From Methylobacterium tardum (lineage in GTDB: Bacteria; Pseudomonadota; Alphaproteobacteria; Rhizobiales; Beijerinckiaceae), in assembly GCF_023546765.1 (NCBI RefSeq), contig NZ_CP097484.1, positions 5,058,501-5,122,500 of the forward strand: DNA of 64,000 nt, in the 5' to 3' direction. The translations under genes were made by a program, and so were the position numbers. Within the stretch, counting starts at the first letter, position 1, and each line of letters starts with the position of its first letter. The notes below the pieces were generated by a model. That model worked only from the letters and a program-made list of their open reading frames with translations, ran no database searches and was not told the DNA's origin. Positions 8,835 through 19,072 of this stretch are shown in pieces.

Positions 8835-11029
8835 ATGAACCAGCGCGCGACGCCACAGACTGTCGACCGCCATCAGCCCGTCGAGGCGCTGGCCGGCACG
8901 ATCGAGCGCGTCACCTTCCACAGCCCGGAGACCGGCTTCTGCGTCCTCAAGGTCCAGGCGCGCGGCAAGCGCGACCTCGTGCCGGTGATCGGCCACGCGC
9001 CGGCGATCGGCGCGGGCGAGTGGATCACCGCCACCGGCATCTGGCACACGGACCGCCAGCACGGCCTGCAGTTCAAGGCCGACACGCTCAAGGTGACGCC
9101 GCCCACGGGCGTCGAGGGCATCGAGAAGTATCTCGCCTCCGGCCACATGCGCGGCATCGGCCCCGCCATGGCCAAGCGCATCGTGGCGGCCTTCGGGGAA
9201 GGCACCTTCGAGATCATCGAGGCCGAGCCCGGCCGCCTCACCGAGGTGGAAGGGATCGGGCCCAAGCGCGCCGCCCGCATCGTCGCCGGCTGGGCCGAGC
9301 AGAAGGCCGTGCGCGAGATCATGCTGTTCCTGCACGCCCACGGCGTCGGGACGGCCCGGGCGGTGCGGATTTTCAAGACCTACGGCCACGAGGCCATCGC
9401 GGTCATGACCGAGGATCCCTACCGGCTGGCGAAGGACATCCGCGGCATCGGCTTCAAGACCGCGGACGCTATCGCGATGCGGCTCGGGCTGACCCGGGAG
9501 GCGCCCCAGCGCCTGCGGGCCGGGATCTCCTTCGCGCTGCAGACCGCCACCGATGCCGGCCACTGCGCCCTGCCGGTGGCGGAACTCGTGTCGCTGGCGG
9601 TCGACCTCCTCGGGGTGGAGGCGCCTCTGATCCGCACGGCGCTCCTCGACGTGCTGGAAACCGGGGAGGTCGTCCAGGACATCATCGGTGACAAGGCCTG
9701 CATCTTCCTCGCCGGCCTGCACGCCGCCGAGCGCGCCATCGCCGAGCGGCTCCGGCGGCGGGCGGCGGGCGGCCCGCCCTGGCCGGAGATCGACCTCGTC
9801 CGGGCCCTGCCCTGGGTGGCGGAGAAGACCGGCAAGACGCTCTCGCCGTCGCAGGAGGCGGCCGTACGGCTCGTGCTCGGCGCCAAGCTCGCGGTGGTGA
9901 CCGGCGGGCCGGGCGTGGGCAAGACCTCGACCCTCGACACGATCCTGCGGGTCCTGCGGGCCAAGGGGGTCCGGGTGCTGCTGGCCGCCCCGACCGGCCG
10001 GGCCGCCAAGCGGATGAGCGAGCAGACGGGGCTCGAGGCCAAGACCCTCCATCGGCTGCTGGAGATCGACCCCAAGCACGGCGGCTTCTCGCGCAACGAG
10101 GAGAACCCCTCCCCTGCGATCTGCTCGTGATCGACGAGACGTCGATGGTCGACGTGCCGCTGATGAACGCGCTGACCAAGGCGGTCCCGGAGCATGCAGG
10201 CCTGCTCCTCGTGGGCGACGTCGACCAGCTGCCCTCGGTCGGGCCCGGCCAGGTGCTCGCCGACGTGATCGCGTCCGGCGCGGTGCCGGTGGCGCGGCTC
10301 ACGGAGGTGTTCCGGCAGGCGGCCGAGAGCCGGATCGTGGTCAACGCCCACCGGATCAACGCGGGCACGATGCCCGAGCCCGCCCCGCGCGGCGCCGAGA
10401 GCGACTTCCACTGGATCGCGATCGACGAACCCGAGCCGGCGGTGCAGACGCTGATCGAGGTGGTGACCCGGCGGATCCCGGCCCGGTTCGGCCTCGATCC
10501 GGTCCGCGACGTGCAGGTGCTCACCCCGATGCAGCGCGGCGTACTCGGCGCGCGCAACCTCAACCACGAACTCCAGGCCGTGCTGAACCCGAACCCGCCG
10601 GTCTCGGTGGAGCGCTTCGGCTGGCGCTTCTCCCCGGGCGACCGGGTGATGGAGAGCCAGAACGACTACGACCGGGAGGTGTTCAACGGCGACCTCGGCA
10701 CGGTCGCGCGGATCGACGCGGACGAGGGCGCGGTGATCGCCGATTTCGAGGGCCGGGAGGTAATCTACCCCTACGGCGAGCTCGACACGCTGGTGCCGGC
10801 CTACGCCACCACCATCCACAAATCGCAGGGCTCGGAATATCCGGCGGTGGTGATCCCGCTGGCGATGCAGCACTGGACGATGCTGGCGCGCAACCTCCTC
10901 TACACGGGCGTGACCCGCGGCAAGCGGCTCGTGGTGCTGCTCGGGCAGCGGAAGGCCGTGGCGGTGGCGGTCCGCGGCGGCACCATGAAGCCGCGCTGGA
11001 CCAAGCTGCGGGACTGGCTGAGCCGGTGA
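8835..11029 (+). CDS. recD2: RecD2-like ATP-dependent DNA helicase (frameshifted)
   Basis: Superfamily 1 5'-3' helicase of the RecD2 type, which works without RecBC. The N-terminal OB-like and helix-hairpin-helix region ([39 protein letters not shown]) precedes the motor core. Motor motifs are Walker A ([10 protein letters not shown]), Walker B ([11 protein letters not shown]), [13 protein letters not shown] and a C-terminal [11 protein letters not shown]. The reading frame breaks just before Walker B: a TGA ends the first part at 10130 and the remainder continues one frame away. One extra C in the CCCC run at 10106-10109 restores a continuous [14 protein letters not shown]. That points to a sequence error or a very recent mutation. 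Four 14-base repeats lie directly upstream. Full length would be about 731 residues. Confidence 0.88.
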
Positions 11030-11096
11030 AGCCTTCCAGAGGCGGACACTCCATTTACGGGGGAACTGGGGTCCTGGCTGCCTTGGGGCACGCCGA

Positions 11097-12231
11097 TCAC
11101 CGCCCGCACGCTACCCCATGATGGCGCGCATCCCGCGCCGAGTGCAGCGTCTCGCGCCGGATGATCCATTCATTGCGCCGACCGCTCGGGATCAGTAGGC
11201 CTTGCAGCGAGAGCGCCGTCGCCCAGGCCGCAATCGCCATGTCGGGCAGCGCGAACGAGGACGATGCGGTCCGCAGGCTCGCGACCTCGGCCGGTTGAAG
11301 GCGGCTGAAGCGCCGCCGCACCCAGCCCCGCTCCCGCACCTGCCGCAGCGCCGTCTCGACCTTCACCGCGCCGGGGCCGCGCACCAGCGCGCGATCGAGC
11401 GCAGACATGAGGATCAGAGCCTGCCAGTCCCGAGGCGAGACGCTGAAGCAGCCGAACCCGGCAACCTCAAGCCCGATGGCGTGGGACAGGCCGTCGGCCT
11501 CGATCCGGGCCGGCGCCAAGCCCGCGACAGGCATCGCGCGCACCTCTCGGCAGGCTGCGGCGTAGGCGCGCTCCAGAGCGGCAGAGGTCCGGTCCGGCCG
11601 GACGGGGCGGTCGACCGCCTCCGCCAGCGCGGCGGAAACGCGTTGAAGTTTCGGGTTGTGCAGCCATCGACGGGGCGACCGGAAGAGGATGGCATCCTCA
11701 AGGTCTCGGCGCCCTGCGCTCTGCAGCAAGCCGGACAGGTCGATCTCGACCGCGGCGAGCCCGAGGTTCGCGATCCCGGCGATCTTATCGGGGCCGCACG
11801 CGTGCGTGACCTGAAACTCGACCAGCAGATCCCGGTCTGCGCGGCGCACGATCACGTCAGGCACGATGGTACCGAGCCGGTGCTCCAAGAGCGCCGAATC
11901 GAACCGGTAGGGTCCGCCCGGGTGAAGAGGCTGCCGCTCACCATCGCGGAGCACGGGAGGGGGCGAGCGTCAGCTTGGAGGCGAGCAGTTCCTTGGCGAA
12001 CCGGTGCAAGGCTGTCTCCGGGCCGCCGTGACAGGAGCGCTCCCCAGCCGCGCCGTGATGCCCGAAATGGTGTTGGACCCGGTCACCTCTGCGGGCCACC
12101 AGCGGCGTTCCACAGCGTGGGCACCGACAGCCGCACGCCAAGCCGGAGCCGACCTCCGAGATGTGGGCGAGAGTACCGTCGGCACGGACGCCGAAGACGA
12201 GGCCCTCAGAGACCGCAATGCCGCCTCGCAT
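11097..12231 (-). CDS. CoiA-like zinc-ribbon/nuclease-type protein (frameshifted)
   Basis: The first part, from ATG 12231, resembles the N-terminal region of competence CoiA-family proteins. It has a zinc-ribbon-like CGCRCPRCGTPLVAR followed by HHFGHH, then helical sequence (ALHRFAKELLASKL). The second part, in another frame from GTG 11954, contains PDVIVRRADRDLLVEFQVTH. This resembles the D...(E/Q) nuclease-like strand of that family, followed by a long helical C-terminus. The two pieces overlap by 17 bases and together match one protein of about 375 residues. Removing one base from the G run at 11955-11963 joins them. CoiA acts in processing transforming DNA in Gram-positives; the role here is unknown. 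The gene is convergent with recD2 and divergent from topB. Confidence 0.6.
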
Positions 12232-12441
12232 GTCGCTCCCCCTCGCACGGACCCATCTTCCGCTGCGTCGGCGGAAGCGTCAGACTTGCGTCACGATCTC
12301 TCATGCCGTTGGAGCGGCATCGGCTCGCGTTCGGCATGAGCGGCAGCTGTCCCATCCCTTGTGCCTGTTGCGTGCGGAGCCCGACTAGAACAAAATGCGA
12401 ACCCGCTGCCAAGGGCAGCGAGCGTCTTCGCGGTCAGCGAC

Positions 12442-14826
12442 ATGTCACCTCCGAATTCCGGTCGCACGCTGTTCTTCTTCGAGAAGCCCTCGGCCATGCG
12501 TCAGCTGCAGCGCTTCTTCCGCTCGCCGACGACCGTCTGCGTGGCTGCCGAGGGGCACCTGCTGTCGGCCGAGGAGCCGGGCAGCATCCGGCCCGAGTGG
12601 AAGCCCTGGCGCTTCGAGGCCTTGCCGATCGTGCTCGATACGATCCCGGTCAGCCACGGCACGAACCGGTCCGGCCAGTCGCACGCGCCGAAGATCGCGT
12701 CGATCCGGCAGGCCCTGAGCGGCGTCGACCGGGTGATCATCGCCACCGACCCGGGGCGCGAGGGCTCCATGATCGCCTGGGAGGTGCTGGAGCACCTCGG
12801 CTGGCGCGGGCGCGTCGACCGGCTCAAGCTCGGTGCGCTCGACGATGTCTCGATCCGCCGCGCCTTCGCGGCCCTGGCCAAGGAGCCCGGTTCAGGCGAG
12901 CGCGACTACGCCGCCTACCTGGAGGCGCTCTGCAGGCAGTACGAGGATTACCACCTCGGTCTGAACGGCACACGGGCCATTTCGCTGCGGCTGCGTCCGC
13001 CGGCCTTCGGTGAGCCCTGGCGCTTCGGCGGCGTGCAGACACCCACCCTCGCCATCCTGGCCGACTTGGAGGCGCGCATCCGCTCCTTCGTGCCGCAGGA
13101 TTTCTTCAAGGTCGCCCTGCACCTGGGCACCCGGTCCGGCGCCGAGCTGGTCCTGTGGCATGCGCCCAAGGAGCGGATCTTCGACCCGGCGGTCGCCGAG
13201 ACGATCCGTGCCGCCGCGGCGACGTGGTCGGGTCCCCTGGCCGTCGAGCACAAGGACGTGCGGCGCGCGCCGCCGCGGCTGTTCTCGAAAGACACCTTGG
13301 CGCGGCGCTGCGCCAAGTGGTTCGGCTGGGATCCGCAGCACACGGCCGGTCTCGCCCAGGAGCTGTACGATCAGGGCTATCTCAGCTACCCGCGGACCGA
13401 GTCCGAATACCTGCCGGACGGACAGGCGGGCGATGCCGCTGCGGTCATGACGGCCGTGGTTTCCGTGCTGACCGATCTGCGCAGCGTCATACCCGGGACC
13501 GAGGCACCCTTGATCCGACGCGGGGCCAAGGGACACTACGTCAAGGACCCGGGCGAGCACCACGCCATCGTGCCCTTGCGCAAGGTTCCTGAGCGCGGCC
13601 GCCTCTCGGCCGACCAGTTCCGGCTGTGGGAACTCGTCGCGAAGGCCTATCTGGCCGCCCACCTTCCCGACGGCATCGATGCCCGAACGAGTGTCGCGGC
13701 CGAGGTCGGGACCCCTTTGGGAACGAAGCGCTTCGCCGTGTCGGGCAGCGTCATACGCGCGCCGGGTTGGCGCGCGATCTACGGCAGCGAGGCTGACCTC
13801 GAGACCGATGCCGTCCCCGGTAAGGCGAAACGCGACGCCGAGGCCACGTCCGCGCGCCTGCCGGCCGTGGACGACGGCGAGGGCGCCTCGGCCACGAAGG
13901 CAGGCGTCGCCACCGCGATGACCGAACCGCCGCGGCGGATCAGCCGCGGCGAGCTACCGGTGGTGATGGGCCGGCTGATCGACCAGGTGGATGATCCGGC
14001 GGTCAAGCGCGCGCTGGAGAATCCGGTCAACCCGAACGAACCCAAGGGCCTCGGCACCGCCGCGACCCGCGACACGATCCTGCCCAAGCTGCTGAAGAGC
14101 CGCTACGTCACGCTGTCCAGCGGCAAGGATCCAGCCATCGCGGTGACCGAGGTAGGGCTGGCCTTCATCACGGCGGTGCGGCGCGTATTCCCGGCCTACG
14201 GTGACCCGGTCGGGCGCGCCATGTTCGAGGCCGAGCTGGCGGAGATCGGTCGCGCGGCCACGCGTGCCGAGGCCGTCGATCGTGCGAACGCGTTCCGGCA
14301 GCGGACCCGCGCGCGCCTCGATGAGCTGATCGCCGCGATCGCGGACTCACCGGTGGTCAGCCTCGATCCGAGCCTGATCCCGCCCGGTCAGGCCGACAAT
14401 CGGCCGCCGACCTCGGCCATGATGTCGTTCGCCGTCAGCTTGGCCGAGCGAAAAGGCGTGACGCTGCCCCGCGGCTGCAAGAGCAGCATCAGCATCTGCC
14501 GATCCTTCCTGGACACCCATGCCGGGCCACGCGTGCCCCAGACGGACAGCGCCGGCGAGCCTCGTGATCGGCGTATCCCGAGCGCCGCGATGCTCCGTTA
14601 CGCGCGCAGTCTGGCAGAGCAGCGAGGCGTCCCCTGTCCGCCGGAGACAGAGACGGATTTCGACGCGTGCCGGCGCTTCCTCGACGCGCACGTCCCCCAG
14701 CCGCAGGAGCGACCCGGAGCCGGCAACCCTGGCGCGAGAAAAGGCAAAGCGCCGGTTGATCGTGGGAAGCGGCGGGGCAGAGTGGCGGGAAAGCCGAGAC
14801 AGGCAGCAGCGCGACGCCAAGCCTGA
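12442..14826 (+). CDS. topB: DNA topoisomerase III, plasmid/ICE-type
   Basis: A 794-residue type IA topoisomerase that relaxes and decatenates DNA by single-strand passage. The TOPRIM domain carries IIATDPGREG (acidic residue near 103). The catalytic tyrosine is near 316 (GYLSYPRTESEYLP), followed by GEHHAIVP and a GLGTAATRDTI segment. The last 150 residues hold two related modules (AMMSFAVSLAERKGV...CRSFLDTH and AMLRYARSLAEQRGV...CRRFLDAH) and a basic tail, probably for DNA binding. There are no zinc-finger cysteines. This form is typical of plasmids and integrative elements rather than housekeeping TopA. ATG 12442 was chosen because the conserved part (TLFFFEKPSAM) starts 10 residues later; a clear ribosome-binding site is lacking. 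Confidence 0.9.
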   Translation: MSPPNSGRTLFFFEKPSAMRQLQRFFRSPTTVCVAAEGHLLSAEEPGSIRPEWKPWRFEALPIVLDTIPVSHGTNRSGQSHAPKIASIRQALSGVDRVIIATDPGREGSMIAWEVLEHLGWRGRVDRLKLGALDDVSIRRAFAALAKEPGSGERDYAAYLEALCRQYEDYHLGLNGTRAISLRLRPPAFGEPWRFGGVQTPTLAILADLEARIRSFVPQDFFKVALHLGTRSGAELVLWHAPKERIFDPAVAETIRAAAATWSGPLAVEHKDVRRAPPRLFSKDTLARRCAKWFGWDPQHTAGLAQELYDQGYLSYPRTESEYLPDGQAGDAAAVMTAVVSVLTDLRSVIPGTEAPLIRRGAKGHYVKDPGEHHAIVPLRKVPERGRLSADQFRLWELVAKAYLAAHLPDGIDARTSVAAEVGTPLGTKRFAVSGSVIRAPGWRAIYGSEADLETDAVPGKAKRDAEATSARLPAVDDGEGASATKAGVATAMTEPPRRISRGELPVVMGRLIDQVDDPAVKRALENPVNPNEPKGLGTAATRDTILPKLLKSRYVTLSSGKDPAIAVTEVGLAFITAVRRVFPAYGDPVGRAMFEAELAEIGRAATRAEAVDRANAFRQRTRARLDELIAAIADSPVVSLDPSLIPPGQADNRPPTSAMMSFAVSLAERKGVTLPRGCKSSISICRSFLDTHAGPRVPQTDSAGEPRDRRIPSAAMLRYARSLAEQRGVPCPPETETDFDACRRFLDAHVPQPQERPGAGNPGARKGKAPVDRGKRRGRVAGKPRQAAARRQA

Positions 14827-14940
14827 AGGTGCCGGCTGCAATCGTCCAAGAGCGCAGGTCTCGATCCTGGCTCTTCAGGTGGTGCGCGGTCCTTTCACCG
14901 AGTCGCTGCGGGTCTCAGCACAGTTCGGGAACGCGTCGCG

Positions 14941-15303
14941 TCACGCGCCATCGACGCTCTGGGAACGCAGCCAGCGCGCGATCGCCTCGATCACGTGAGC
15001 CTGCTCGGAACCGGTCAAGGCCCGCCCCGCCGGTATGGCGTACCACTTGGCCAGACAGCCACGGCAGCACGTTGCCGTCGCATGCTGCGCCGTGAAGACC
15101 GGATGACCGCGAAAGGGCGTCTGCTTACCGTCATTCATCGGCTCGGCGGGCGCGAGGCGCCGTTTGACGAAGTCCCGAGCATGCTCGAGAACCGTCGAGA
15201 GGCCCTTGTCGCGCAGGTAGGTCCGGTCGGCGGCCGCCAGCCGGAATCGCTGACGGAATGCGGATTGTGGCAGGCGATCGAAGACCTCTTCAAGCGCGCG
15301 CAT
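14941..15303 (-). CDS. DUF4186 domain protein
   Basis: A 120-residue protein that is a complete DUF4186 domain. The hallmark stretch is HPVFTAQHATATCCRGCLAKWYAIPAG, with His and Cys residues that could bind metal, preceded by KQTPFRG and an N-terminal helix (FRQRFRLAAADRTYLRDKG). Molecular function is unknown. I prefer the ATG at 15303 because MRALEEVFDRL resembles the family start; a GTG at 15315 is possible. It is divergent from the DUF72 gene with about 70 bases between starts, so the two may share a control region. Confidence 0.85.
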   Translation of the reverse strand: MRALEEVFDRLPQSAFRQRFRLAAADRTYLRDKGLSTVLEHARDFVKRRLAPAEPMNDGKQTPFRGHPVFTAQHATATCCRGCLAKWYAIPAGRALTGSEQAHVIEAIARWLRSQSVDGA

Positions 15304-15370
15304 GCGTATCGACACCCGTTCAACCGCCGCGCATCTGACGGGCGCGGCTCACGAGCCTCCGCGGCAGCCG

Positions 15371-16213
15371 ATGCGCACACCAGAGTCTATCATGATCGGC
15401 ACTGCGGGCTGGAGCCTGCCGAAAGCCTACGCGCCGCACTTCCCGGGAGACGGCAGCCATCTGGAGCGGTACGCGCAGCGCCTCTCCGCCGTCGAGATCA
15501 ACACGTCCTTCTACCGGCCGCATCGCGTTGCAACCTACGAAAAATGGGCTGCTGCGGTGCCGGCCGGATTCCGGTTCGCCGTGAAGGTGCCGCGGGCCAT
15601 CACGCATGAGCGGCGCCTGACCGATGTGGACGAGGTCCTCGCCCGCTTCCTGGGTGAGGTGGCGGGCCTCGGGTCCAAGCTCGGGCCGCTGCTGCTTCAG
15701 CTTCCGCCAAGCCTGGCGTTCGACTGCGCGTCCGCCGCGCGATTCCTGGCGACTTTCAGGCGGTGCTTCGCGGGCGACATCGTCTGTGAACCGCGCCACG
15801 CGACTTGGTTTACCCAGGACGTCGATAAGGTCCTTTGCGACCATGCGATCGCTCGGGTCGCTGCCGATCCCGCGCCCGTCCGGGAGGCGGGCAGGCCCGG
15901 GGGTTGGCTGGATCTCGCCTATTACCGGCTCCATGGCTCCCCACGCATGTACCGTTCGGCCTATGAGCCGCCCGTTCTCACCCGGATCGCCGAGCGCCTG
16001 CACCAGAAGACAATCCAAGGACGTCGCGCGTGGTGTATCTTCGACAACACCGCGGAGTTCGCGGCCCTTGGGAATGCTCTCGAGACACTTGCGCTCTCCA
16101 CACGGAGCAAGCCTCACGAGCCATCAGCCTTGAACGGGGAGAGCGGCACATCAAAGCCTGGACAGGGCTTTTCATCAATGGATGAGCGTCGTGACGACGG
16201 CAACGCTGCGTGA
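15371..16213 (+). CDS. DUF72 domain protein
   Basis: A 280-residue DUF72 (YecE-like) protein with a predicted TIM-barrel fold. Recognisable segments are MIGTAGWSLP near the start, VEINTSFYRPHRVATYEKW, FAVKVPRAITHERRL, LGPLLLQLPPS, ARVAADPAP, YYRLHGSPRMY and a terminal CIFDNTA. The family's biochemical role is not established. The start is either ATG 15371 or ATG 15392; the conserved part begins at IGTAGWS, so little depends on the choice. The last 40 residues are polar and unlike the family. It is divergent from DUF4186. Confidence 0.85.
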   Translation: MRTPESIMIGTAGWSLPKAYAPHFPGDGSHLERYAQRLSAVEINTSFYRPHRVATYEKWAAAVPAGFRFAVKVPRAITHERRLTDVDEVLARFLGEVAGLGSKLGPLLLQLPPSLAFDCASAARFLATFRRCFAGDIVCEPRHATWFTQDVDKVLCDHAIARVAADPAPVREAGRPGGWLDLAYYRLHGSPRMYRSAYEPPVLTRIAERLHQKTIQGRRAWCIFDNTAEFAALGNALETLALSTRSKPHEPSALNGESGTSKPGQGFSSMDERRDDGNAA

Positions 16214-16590
16214 GCGCGAAAAGATGTCCCATCGACCATGCGACGGGGAACGCCCCGTACGGTCAACGGCGAGCCGAGCGCTACGTGGGCGCCGGCACCT
16301 CGCGACGGATCGACGGGTGGGGCGCCGTCCTACGCCGGCTCGCTCGCCAACGCGTCCAGAGCCTGGGCAAGTCCGCGGAAGGGCCGAAGACGGTTGGCGG
16401 GCACCGCGCCGTCATCCTACGCTGCGAATTGGCCGGGCCCGTTCAACGACCTTCAATGGAATGTCGCGTGGCCGCGAGCGTAGCTTTTCGTAAGCGTCTG
16501 GTTCGACTGTGCTTCAAGAAATCGGCGCTTGTCACAAGCCAAGTATCTGGCAAGAGCGCTCAAAAGCGATCACAGCGTCCGGGGCGAGGA
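16214..16590. other. intergenic, no gene seen
   Basis: A 377-base stretch between the DUF72 stop and the TPR gene stop. One plus-strand frame stays open but encodes basic low-complexity sequence with no recognisable domain. GC drops towards its right end. I see no strong terminator or RNA gene. Confidence 0.4.
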
Positions 16591-17178
16591 CTAATTGCAT
16601 CCCATGCTGCCGCAGAGCGAATTGTTTGCGTTCAGCGATGGTGATGTGCCCGCAGTGCCGCGCAGCACGTTAAGAGCGCTCTTAGCTTCTTCGTTATCAG
16701 GCTTCAGACGAAGAACCTCTTCGTAATCTCGGATTGCCGCCTGCGTGTTTCCCAGGGTGACATAAGCCTTCGCCCTGTTCATGAGCGTGTTCGAGAAGGT
16801 CGGCCGCATCGCCAGCGCACGGTTGAAGTCCGTGATCGCCGCGATCGGGTTCTGCAGGCCCGCATAGGCGATCCCGCGATTGTGGAAGGCATAGGGGTAC
16901 TGATCGTCCGCCCGGATGGCGCCGTTGCAATCCGTCAGGGCGTCCGCGAACGCGCCCCGGTCGATATTCGCCCAGCACCGTCCATCGAGGGCGATCGCGC
17001 GCTGCCGCGGCGTCCGGGCCTCGGCGAGGAGGCGGCTGCATCCGCCGACGCGCATCTCCGGGCTCCCGGACCGACAATCCTGGGCGGGATCGGCCAGAGC
17101 GGAGGAACACGGGAGCGTCATCGCCGCGATCAGGCCGGCGTGGCCCCATGCAATGAGGGCGAGCAAGGGGGCGCGCAT
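16591..17178 (-). CDS. secreted TPR-repeat protein
   Basis: A 195-residue exported protein. The signal sequence (MRAPLLALIAWGHAGLIAAM) is followed by tetratricopeptide-type helices: ALTDCNGAIRADDQYPYAFHNRGIAYA, AAITDFNRALAMRPTFSNTL and AAIRDYEEVLRLKPDNEEAK. Three TPR units are visible and suggest a protein-binding role in the periplasm. Several cysteines (QDC, GGC, DGRC, DC) in the mature part could form disulfides. The start could instead be ATG 17217, which adds an arginine-rich 13-residue extension. It is the last gene of the SrfB/SrfC-containing minus-strand cluster and begins just after the caspase-like gene. Confidence 0.75.
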   Translation of the reverse strand: MRAPLLALIAWGHAGLIAAMTLPCSSALADPAQDCRSGSPEMRVGGCSRLLAEARTPRQRAIALDGRCWANIDRGAFADALTDCNGAIRADDQYPYAFHNRGIAYAGLQNPIAAITDFNRALAMRPTFSNTLMNRAKAYVTLGNTQAAIRDYEEVLRLKPDNEEAKSALNVLRGTAGTSPSLNANNSLCGSMGCN

Positions 17179-17222
17179 GGTCGATCCGTCCTGCTTCCGG
17201 CTTCTCGGGCGGCTCATCGCTG

Positions 17223-19001
17223 TCAGCCGCAGCGATTGTTGAAGACATCGCGGCCGGGCAGCTGCATCGAGTTCATCATGCGCAGCAGTTCGGCCCGGTA
17301 CAGGTCGCTGAACTCGGCGGGGAAACGCCCGCCGATATTCGTGATCGTGCTGCGGTCGTCGCGCCGGATCGCCGCGAAGTCGTAGAAGCTTCTGTCGTCG
17401 AAGCTGCCTTGGGCGACGGCCGTCCCGCGGCCTTCGAGCACGAACCCGGCGCGGACCGGCGAGGTGTTGACCTCCTGCGCGCGGCTGATCTGGCTCCGTC
17501 GCGGCCGGATCTGCTCCGTGATGAACTGTTGCGCGCTGCCGCAACGCTCGTTCGGGCTGACCTGCACGTACATCACCACCTGCTCGCCGTGCTGCCGCGA
17601 GTGCCAGATCGTCGTGTAGGTCTGCTTCTGCGGATCGTACTGGTCGTTGGCCATCGGCGAGATCTCGAGCAGGTTGGTCGAGTAGTTCAGCGTCCAGCCG
17701 GAGGCGCTTCCGACCGTGGTGCGCTGCTGCAGCTCACGCTGGCGCCGCTCCTCCTCCAGGCGGCGCTGCTCGTCCTGCTCCCGCTGACGTCGGGCGTCCG
17801 CCCATTGCCGATCCATCTCCTCCTGCCGTCTGCGCCTGTCCTCCTCTTGACGTCGGGAATCGTCCGCCTGCTGCCGTCGGGCCTCGTCCTGGCGATCCCG
17901 CGCGCGGCCGCACTCAACCGCGAAGGTGTCGACCAGGGCGCGGAAGCGACCCGCCGGGTAGGACGCGCTGTAGCTCGCGGTGGCCGTGGCATCGTCGCAG
18001 GAGGCGACCGCCCGCTGATAGGCCCGCTGCTCCCGCCCGGCCTGCAGCCGGTCCTCGAAGGGCCGTGCATAGGGATAGGTCCCCGTCATCGCCTCGCAGG
18101 CGCGGATCGCGGGATCGAGATTCGCCCCGCGCAGCGCGGCCGGCTCGGCATTCGGGTCGATCTTGTTGCACTCGGTCCACAGGCCCGCGAAGAACCCCTG
18201 CGGGATGAAGGCGAACGAGGTGGTGAGCGCGCCGCTCGCCCGGGGCTCCAGATCGCTGCCGGCGAGGCCCCGCTTCAGGGTTTCGTGCGACTGCAGGAAG
18301 GTCTCGCCCTCCTGCGCCATCGCGGCGAGCATGGGATCGCGCAGCGAGGCGCGGCCCGCGAGCGGTGCGCCCGATGCGTTGCGGCGACCGGCGCGTTCGC
18401 CGCCGATGACGCTCGCGCCCGAACTTCCCGCTGCTGCATCGAAATCGCAGTGCCCGCCCGACGCGGGTTGACACTCGTCGATCACGACGACGAGTTCGCG
18501 GGTCCGGCGTCGGGCGACGCGGCGCAGCACGTCGCTCAGCCGCACGCCCTCGCTGTCGAGCAGGCCCGGGCGCTGTCCGGCATCGGACGGGGCGTCCTGC
18601 GGCATCAGATAGATGTCGTCGGCGCCGCCGATGGTCGGCCCGAGGGCGAAGACCGCCACCTGGGCCTCCTCCGGCAGGCGGCCGACGGCCTCGCGCAATC
18701 CGCGATCCAGCTGCGGGCGGTCGGCCGGCCCGACCGTCCACACCTCGAATCCGATGTCGCGCAGGCGCTTGCGATAGGCCTCCTCGTCGGCGTTGGCCGT
18801 CGCCGCCCGGCCGCCGGAGGACGAGGCTTGCGGCACGATCAGCAGCGCGATCCGCTGTCCGGTGACGGCGCTGCTGCGCGCGGCGGCGGCCTGGACCGTC
18901 AGCCCGGGCGAGGCCGCGTGCCCGGCGGTGGCGGCGACACCGAGCGCGGTCGCGGCGGCCAGGCGCCTCCAGCGACGGTCGGTTCGGGCGGGCGGGGCCA
19001 T
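17223..19001 (-). CDS. secreted caspase-like (degenerate) protein with coiled coil
   Basis: A 592-residue exported protein. An arginine-rich signal peptide (RRWRRLAAATALGVAATAGHA) is followed by a fold resembling caspase-like peptidase C14: RIALLIVPQ, YRKRLRDIGFEVWTV, VAVFALG and VVVIDECQ. The Cys position is kept (DECQ, near residue 177), but the usual GHG histidine motif is replaced by ALGPTIGG, so peptidase activity is doubtful. About 65 residues of charged Arg/Glu/Gln coiled coil follow, then a C-terminal beta-rich domain of about 170 residues that I do not recognise. ATG 19001 has GAGGA 9 bases upstream. Position between the membrane protein and the TPR gene places it in the Srf-type cluster. 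Confidence 0.65.
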   Translation of the reverse strand: MAPPARTDRRWRRLAAATALGVAATAGHAASPGLTVQAAAARSSAVTGQRIALLIVPQASSSGGRAATANADEEAYRKRLRDIGFEVWTVGPADRPQLDRGLREAVGRLPEEAQVAVFALGPTIGGADDIYLMPQDAPSDAGQRPGLLDSEGVRLSDVLRRVARRRTRELVVVIDECQPASGGHCDFDAAAGSSGASVIGGERAGRRNASGAPLAGRASLRDPMLAAMAQEGETFLQSHETLKRGLAGSDLEPRASGALTTSFAFIPQGFFAGLWTECNKIDPNAEPAALRGANLDPAIRACEAMTGTYPYARPFEDRLQAGREQRAYQRAVASCDDATATASYSASYPAGRFRALVDTFAVECGRARDRQDEARRQQADDSRRQEEDRRRRQEEMDRQWADARRQREQDEQRRLEEERRQRELQQRTTVGSASGWTLNYSTNLLEISPMANDQYDPQKQTYTTIWHSRQHGEQVVMYVQVSPNERCGSAQQFITEQIRPRRSQISRAQEVNTSPVRAGFVLEGRGTAVAQGSFDDRSFYDFAAIRRDDRSTITNIGGRFPAEFSDLYRAELLRMMNSMQLPGRDVFNNRCG

Positions 19002-19072
19002 GTCGGGAATCCTCGGCATCGGAGAGTGTGAGAGTCGCGGCCGGACGGACATCGTGGGGCGCGCCGGGGCCA

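Noticed and set aside
16210..16644. 144-codon plus-strand frame
   Set aside because: It overlaps the TPR gene, lacks a domain and encodes basic low-complexity sequence.
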